A stretch of 7,121 bases of DNA from an uncultured Phycisphaerales bacterium. GTDB taxonomy: Bacteria; Planctomycetota; Phycisphaerae; Phycisphaerales; SM1A02. The position numbers were made by a program, and so were the translations under genes. Below, one piece after another: positions 5,296 to 7,121 of the stretch. The notes below the pieces were generated by a model. That model was given only the letters and a program-made list of their open reading frames with translations. It was not told where the DNA came from and made no database searches. Position 1 is the stretch's first letter; each line of letters starts with the position of its first letter. The stretch covers positions 1-7,121 of the forward strand of contig CAMPIL010000186.1 in the NCBI GenBank assembly GCA_946886375.1, in the 5' to 3' direction.

Positions 5296-6612
5296 TTACG
5301 CCCGTCCTTTGAGAATCTTCGCCTTCTTGTACGCCCTTCCCAGCACCTTCTCAGGCGGCGCGCCCATCCAGTCATCCAGCACGCTGGCGTACACGCTGCG
5401 AAAATCGATGTTGAACTTGAGATCACCATCGTCAAGGTCGGTCAGCGATGGATGATCGCCGAGCAGCCCGGGCTTGATCATGTCGCCGATGAAGTACATC
5501 GGCGCTGCGGTTCCGTGGTCGGTCCCGCCCGAGGCGTTCGCTGCGACGCGCCGTCCGAACTCGCTGAAACACATGATGAGCACGCGTGAATTGTTCCGCT
5601 GCGCTTTCAAGTCCTTGTAGAAGGCATTCAAGCCATCGCCCAGTTGCCGCATGAGATTGGAATGGGTGGGCACTTCGTTGGCGTGCGTGTCGAATCCGCC
5701 CATGGAGGCGTAGTACACGCGCGTCTTCATGCCGTCGCGAATCATCGCGCCGATGATCTGCAACTGCCGGGCCAGCGGCGAGCGGGGATACTGCACCAGT
5801 GGCCGCTTGGCCACCGCAGCGCGAATGCGCTCTGACGCCACCTGCGCATCCAGCGCGGTGCGCGTCAAAAATCCCAGTTGACTGTCGGGGTTCACCGTGT
5901 CCAATTGACCGGCACGATTGATCTTGTCGTACGCGCGCTTGAGCGATTTCTCCTGGTCAAGTTCCTCGCCCAGCCAGCGGAACAGTTCCGCCGACTCGAA
6001 ACTCACCGGCTTCTGCACCTTGCCCTGCATCGCCAGCGGACTTTCGCGCCCGATGCTCACCGCGCCCTCCGGCACGGGCGTGCCGTTGCACGTGCAATCG
6101 AAATACTTGCCGATCCATCCGTACCCCTTCGCGTCGGCGTCGGCGGTGTGCCAGATGTCCATTGAAGTGAAGTGCGAGCGATTGGGATTGGGATAGCCCA
6201 CGCCCTGCACGATGGACGCGACGCCTTCATCCATCAATTCCTTGAAGCCCGTCAAATTGGGATGCAAACCGATGCCGACCTTGTCATCCACCTTGAGCGC
6301 GCCCTGCAGATTGTTGGTGGCCTTGCCCGGTTCGGGAACGGCGATGTTCGGCCGGGCGTTGTAGTACGCGCGATCGCCAAAGGGGACCACGGTGTTCAGC
6401 CCGTCGTTCCCGCCGCCCAGTTGCACCACGACCAGGATGTGATCCTCCGGCACGCCGGGCGCGCTGGAAAGCAGCGAACCAAACGGCAGCAGCACGCCCT
6501 GCGCCGATCGCTGAATGAACAGCGGCGCCGTCGCCGCAAGCGAAATGAACCCCAGGCCCTGCTGCAGAAAGAGGCGGCGCGAATAGGCGGGGGAGTTGGA
6601 GACATCGGACAT
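5296..6612 (-). CDS. DUF1501 family secreted protein (438 aa)
   Basis: DUF1501 proteins have an alkaline-phosphatase/sulfatase-like fold, are exported, and usually pair with a DUF1800 protein; their substrate is unknown. The N-terminus shows a Tat signal: SRRLFLQ at 11-17, then a hydrophobic stretch 18-33, implying export in folded form. The family motifs are in order: GGGNDGLN at 66-73, PNPNRSHF at 141-148, GGFDTH at 305-310, SEFGRR at 350-355, GGTDHGTA at 362-369, and the closing FRSVYASVLDDWMG at 404-417. Two cysteines (173 and 175, DCTC) form a CxC pair. The start is ATG 6612, with TGAGG 6 bases upstream. The length is normal and the gene is intact. It follows the DUF1800 gene by 95 bases in the same direction, the usual arrangement, and the two are probably co-transcribed. 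Confidence 0.95.
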   Translation of the reverse strand: MSDVSNSPAYSRRLFLQQGLGFISLAATAPLFIQRSAQGVLLPFGSLLSSAPGVPEDHILVVVQLGGGNDGLNTVVPFGDRAYYNARPNIAVPEPGKATNNLQGALKVDDKVGIGLHPNLTGFKELMDEGVASIVQGVGYPNPNRSHFTSMDIWHTADADAKGYGWIGKYFDCTCNGTPVPEGAVSIGRESPLAMQGKVQKPVSFESAELFRWLGEELDQEKSLKRAYDKINRAGQLDTVNPDSQLGFLTRTALDAQVASERIRAAVAKRPLVQYPRSPLARQLQIIGAMIRDGMKTRVYYASMGGFDTHANEVPTHSNLMRQLGDGLNAFYKDLKAQRNNSRVLIMCFSEFGRRVAANASGGTDHGTAAPMYFIGDMIKPGLLGDHPSLTDLDDGDLKFNIDFRSVYASVLDDWMGAPPEKVLGRAYKKAKILKGRA

Positions 6613-6618
6613 GGAAGG

Positions 6619-6623
6619 CCTCA
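6619..6623 (-). promoter_or_regulatory. Ribosome binding site for the DUF1501 gene
   Basis: TGAGG on the minus strand, 6 bases before ATG 6612. It supports this start, which also gives the twin-arginine motif its expected position 11 residues in. Confidence 0.6.
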
Positions 6624-6690
6624 GGCGACTTACGATTTCAGGGTTGACGATTCACGACTTGCCGTCGCACAGCCGAATTGCGGGCAATCT

Positions 6691-6714
6691 TCAATCAACA
6701 TTGTCAATCAACAT
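6691..6714. repeat. 11-base direct repeat across the DUF1800 stop codon
   Basis: TCAATCAACAT occurs at 6691-6701 and again at 6704-6714, a 13-base period. The second copy contains the DUF1800 stop codon (TGA at 6710-6708 on the minus strand). The copies are exact. This may be a simple replication-slippage duplication at the 3' end of the gene; the first copy lies just past the stop. The rest of the 95-base gap to the DUF1501 gene holds that gene's ribosome site and only short, weak stems. Confidence 0.7.
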
Positions 6715-7121
6715 AATTGATACTCCGGCATCGCTGCGATCAGCGACAGCAGCGCGATCAGCGTTGTGTTGCTGATTGCTTCGTCTTGGCTCTTGTTCAC
6801 ATAATCCACCAGTGTATTGACTCGGTCGGGGTGCGGATCGGTTCCCAGGCTGAATCGCAGCAAATAACGCACGATTCGCTGCTGGTCGGGTTTGCCCGCC
6901 GCGGTGGCGGGAACCTGGTCGATCAGGTGGCCTGCGTCGAAGGTCTCGCCGTCGGCGTTCCATTCGGACCCTTCAGGCCGCCGGCCTGTCAGCAGGTAAA
7001 TCATCAGGTTCTGCCGCACGAACATCGTGGACGAGTAGATCCACGCGCGCCCGACATAACAGCCCGTTACGTTGGGCGGATAGAAAAGATTATGACAAAC
7101 CAAGAACAGCGCGCCGACGAG
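6708..7121 (-). CDS. DUF1800 family protein, C-terminal part (partial, 137 aa visible)
   Basis: The frame is open to the window edge, so the gene starts outside; only the last 137 residues are visible. They carry the DUF1800 C-terminal signature: HNLFYPPNVTG (residues 10-20), GRAWIYSST (23-31), and the final helix ending in LIAAMPEYQLC before the TGA stop. This matches the family's usual ending, a short helix with a PE(Y/F)QL tail. The family is exported, is almost always next to a DUF1501 gene, and has no established reaction. The glycine-tryptophan usually seen after PPNV.G is GC here, a minor departure. A TTG at 7103 is only an internal codon, since the preceding residues (LVGALF) already fit the family. 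Confidence 0.88.
   Translation of the reverse strand, partial: LVGALFLVCHNLFYPPNVTGCYVGRAWIYSSTMFVRQNLMIYLLTGRRPEGSEWNADGETFDAGHLIDQVPATAAGKPDQQRIVRYLLRFSLGTDPHPDRVNTLVDYVNKSQDEAISNTTLIALLSLIAAMPEYQLC

Noticed and set aside
6172..6720. Plus-strand open frame of 182 residues opposite the DUF1501 start
   Set aside because: It is antisense to the Tat signal and first motifs of the DUF1501 gene, with no recognisable domain.
1..7121. CRISPR array, tRNA, rRNA or transposase genes
   Set aside because: No regularly spaced repeats, no cloverleaf-like sequence and no transposase-like protein were found; the repeats present are single pairs.

Overview
The window looks like a GC-rich bacterial chromosome fragment, most likely Planctomycetota or a close relative. 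That placement rests on a DUF1800 gene followed by a Tat-secreted DUF1501 gene, a planctomycete-style small secreted protein, and strong G/C bias in most genes. It is an inference from gene content, not a phylogenetic test. Every gene I accept lies on the minus strand, so transcription runs from high to low coordinates.

Layout in the direction of transcription: (1) the C-terminal 137 residues of a DUF1800 protein, cut by the window edge (7121-6708), then a full DUF1501 protein (6612-5296), the usual secreted pair. (2) A hairpin, then a 92-residue lipoprotein with a heavy-metal-associated (HMA, MerP/Atx1-like) domain (5212-4934). (3) A tight pyrimidine-degradation cluster: a PreA-type dihydropyrimidine dehydrogenase (4869-3712), an 80-residue DUF7662-type protein (3699-3457) and dihydropyrimidinase HydA (3448-2042), with gaps of only 12 and 8 bases. 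(4) A 149-residue secreted protein with an excellent ribosome binding site (2011-1562), 30 bases after hydA. (5) A 414-residue lipoprotein of unknown function (1368-124), lower in G+C than its neighbours and bracketed by a 22-base imperfect inverted repeat. (6) A nearly pure C tract at the window start that may be an assembly-edge artefact.

PreA reduces uracil/thymine to the dihydro form and HydA opens that ring, so the cluster encodes the first two steps of reductive pyrimidine breakdown. Neither the flavin partner PreT nor beta-ureidopropionase is in the window. This PreA lacks the C-terminal 2[4Fe-4S] module that normally connects PreA to PreT; the tail where that module should start is present but has no cysteines. 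Together with the small DUF7662 gene wedged between preA and hydA, this is the most interesting biology here. The second item is the repeat-bracketed, low-G+C lipoprotein gene.

Three starts were moved inward from the longest open frame: preA to 4869, the 149-residue protein to 2011 (both from Shine-Dalgarno position) and the large lipoprotein to 1368 (from its signal peptide). I saw no tRNA, rRNA, CRISPR array or transposase.
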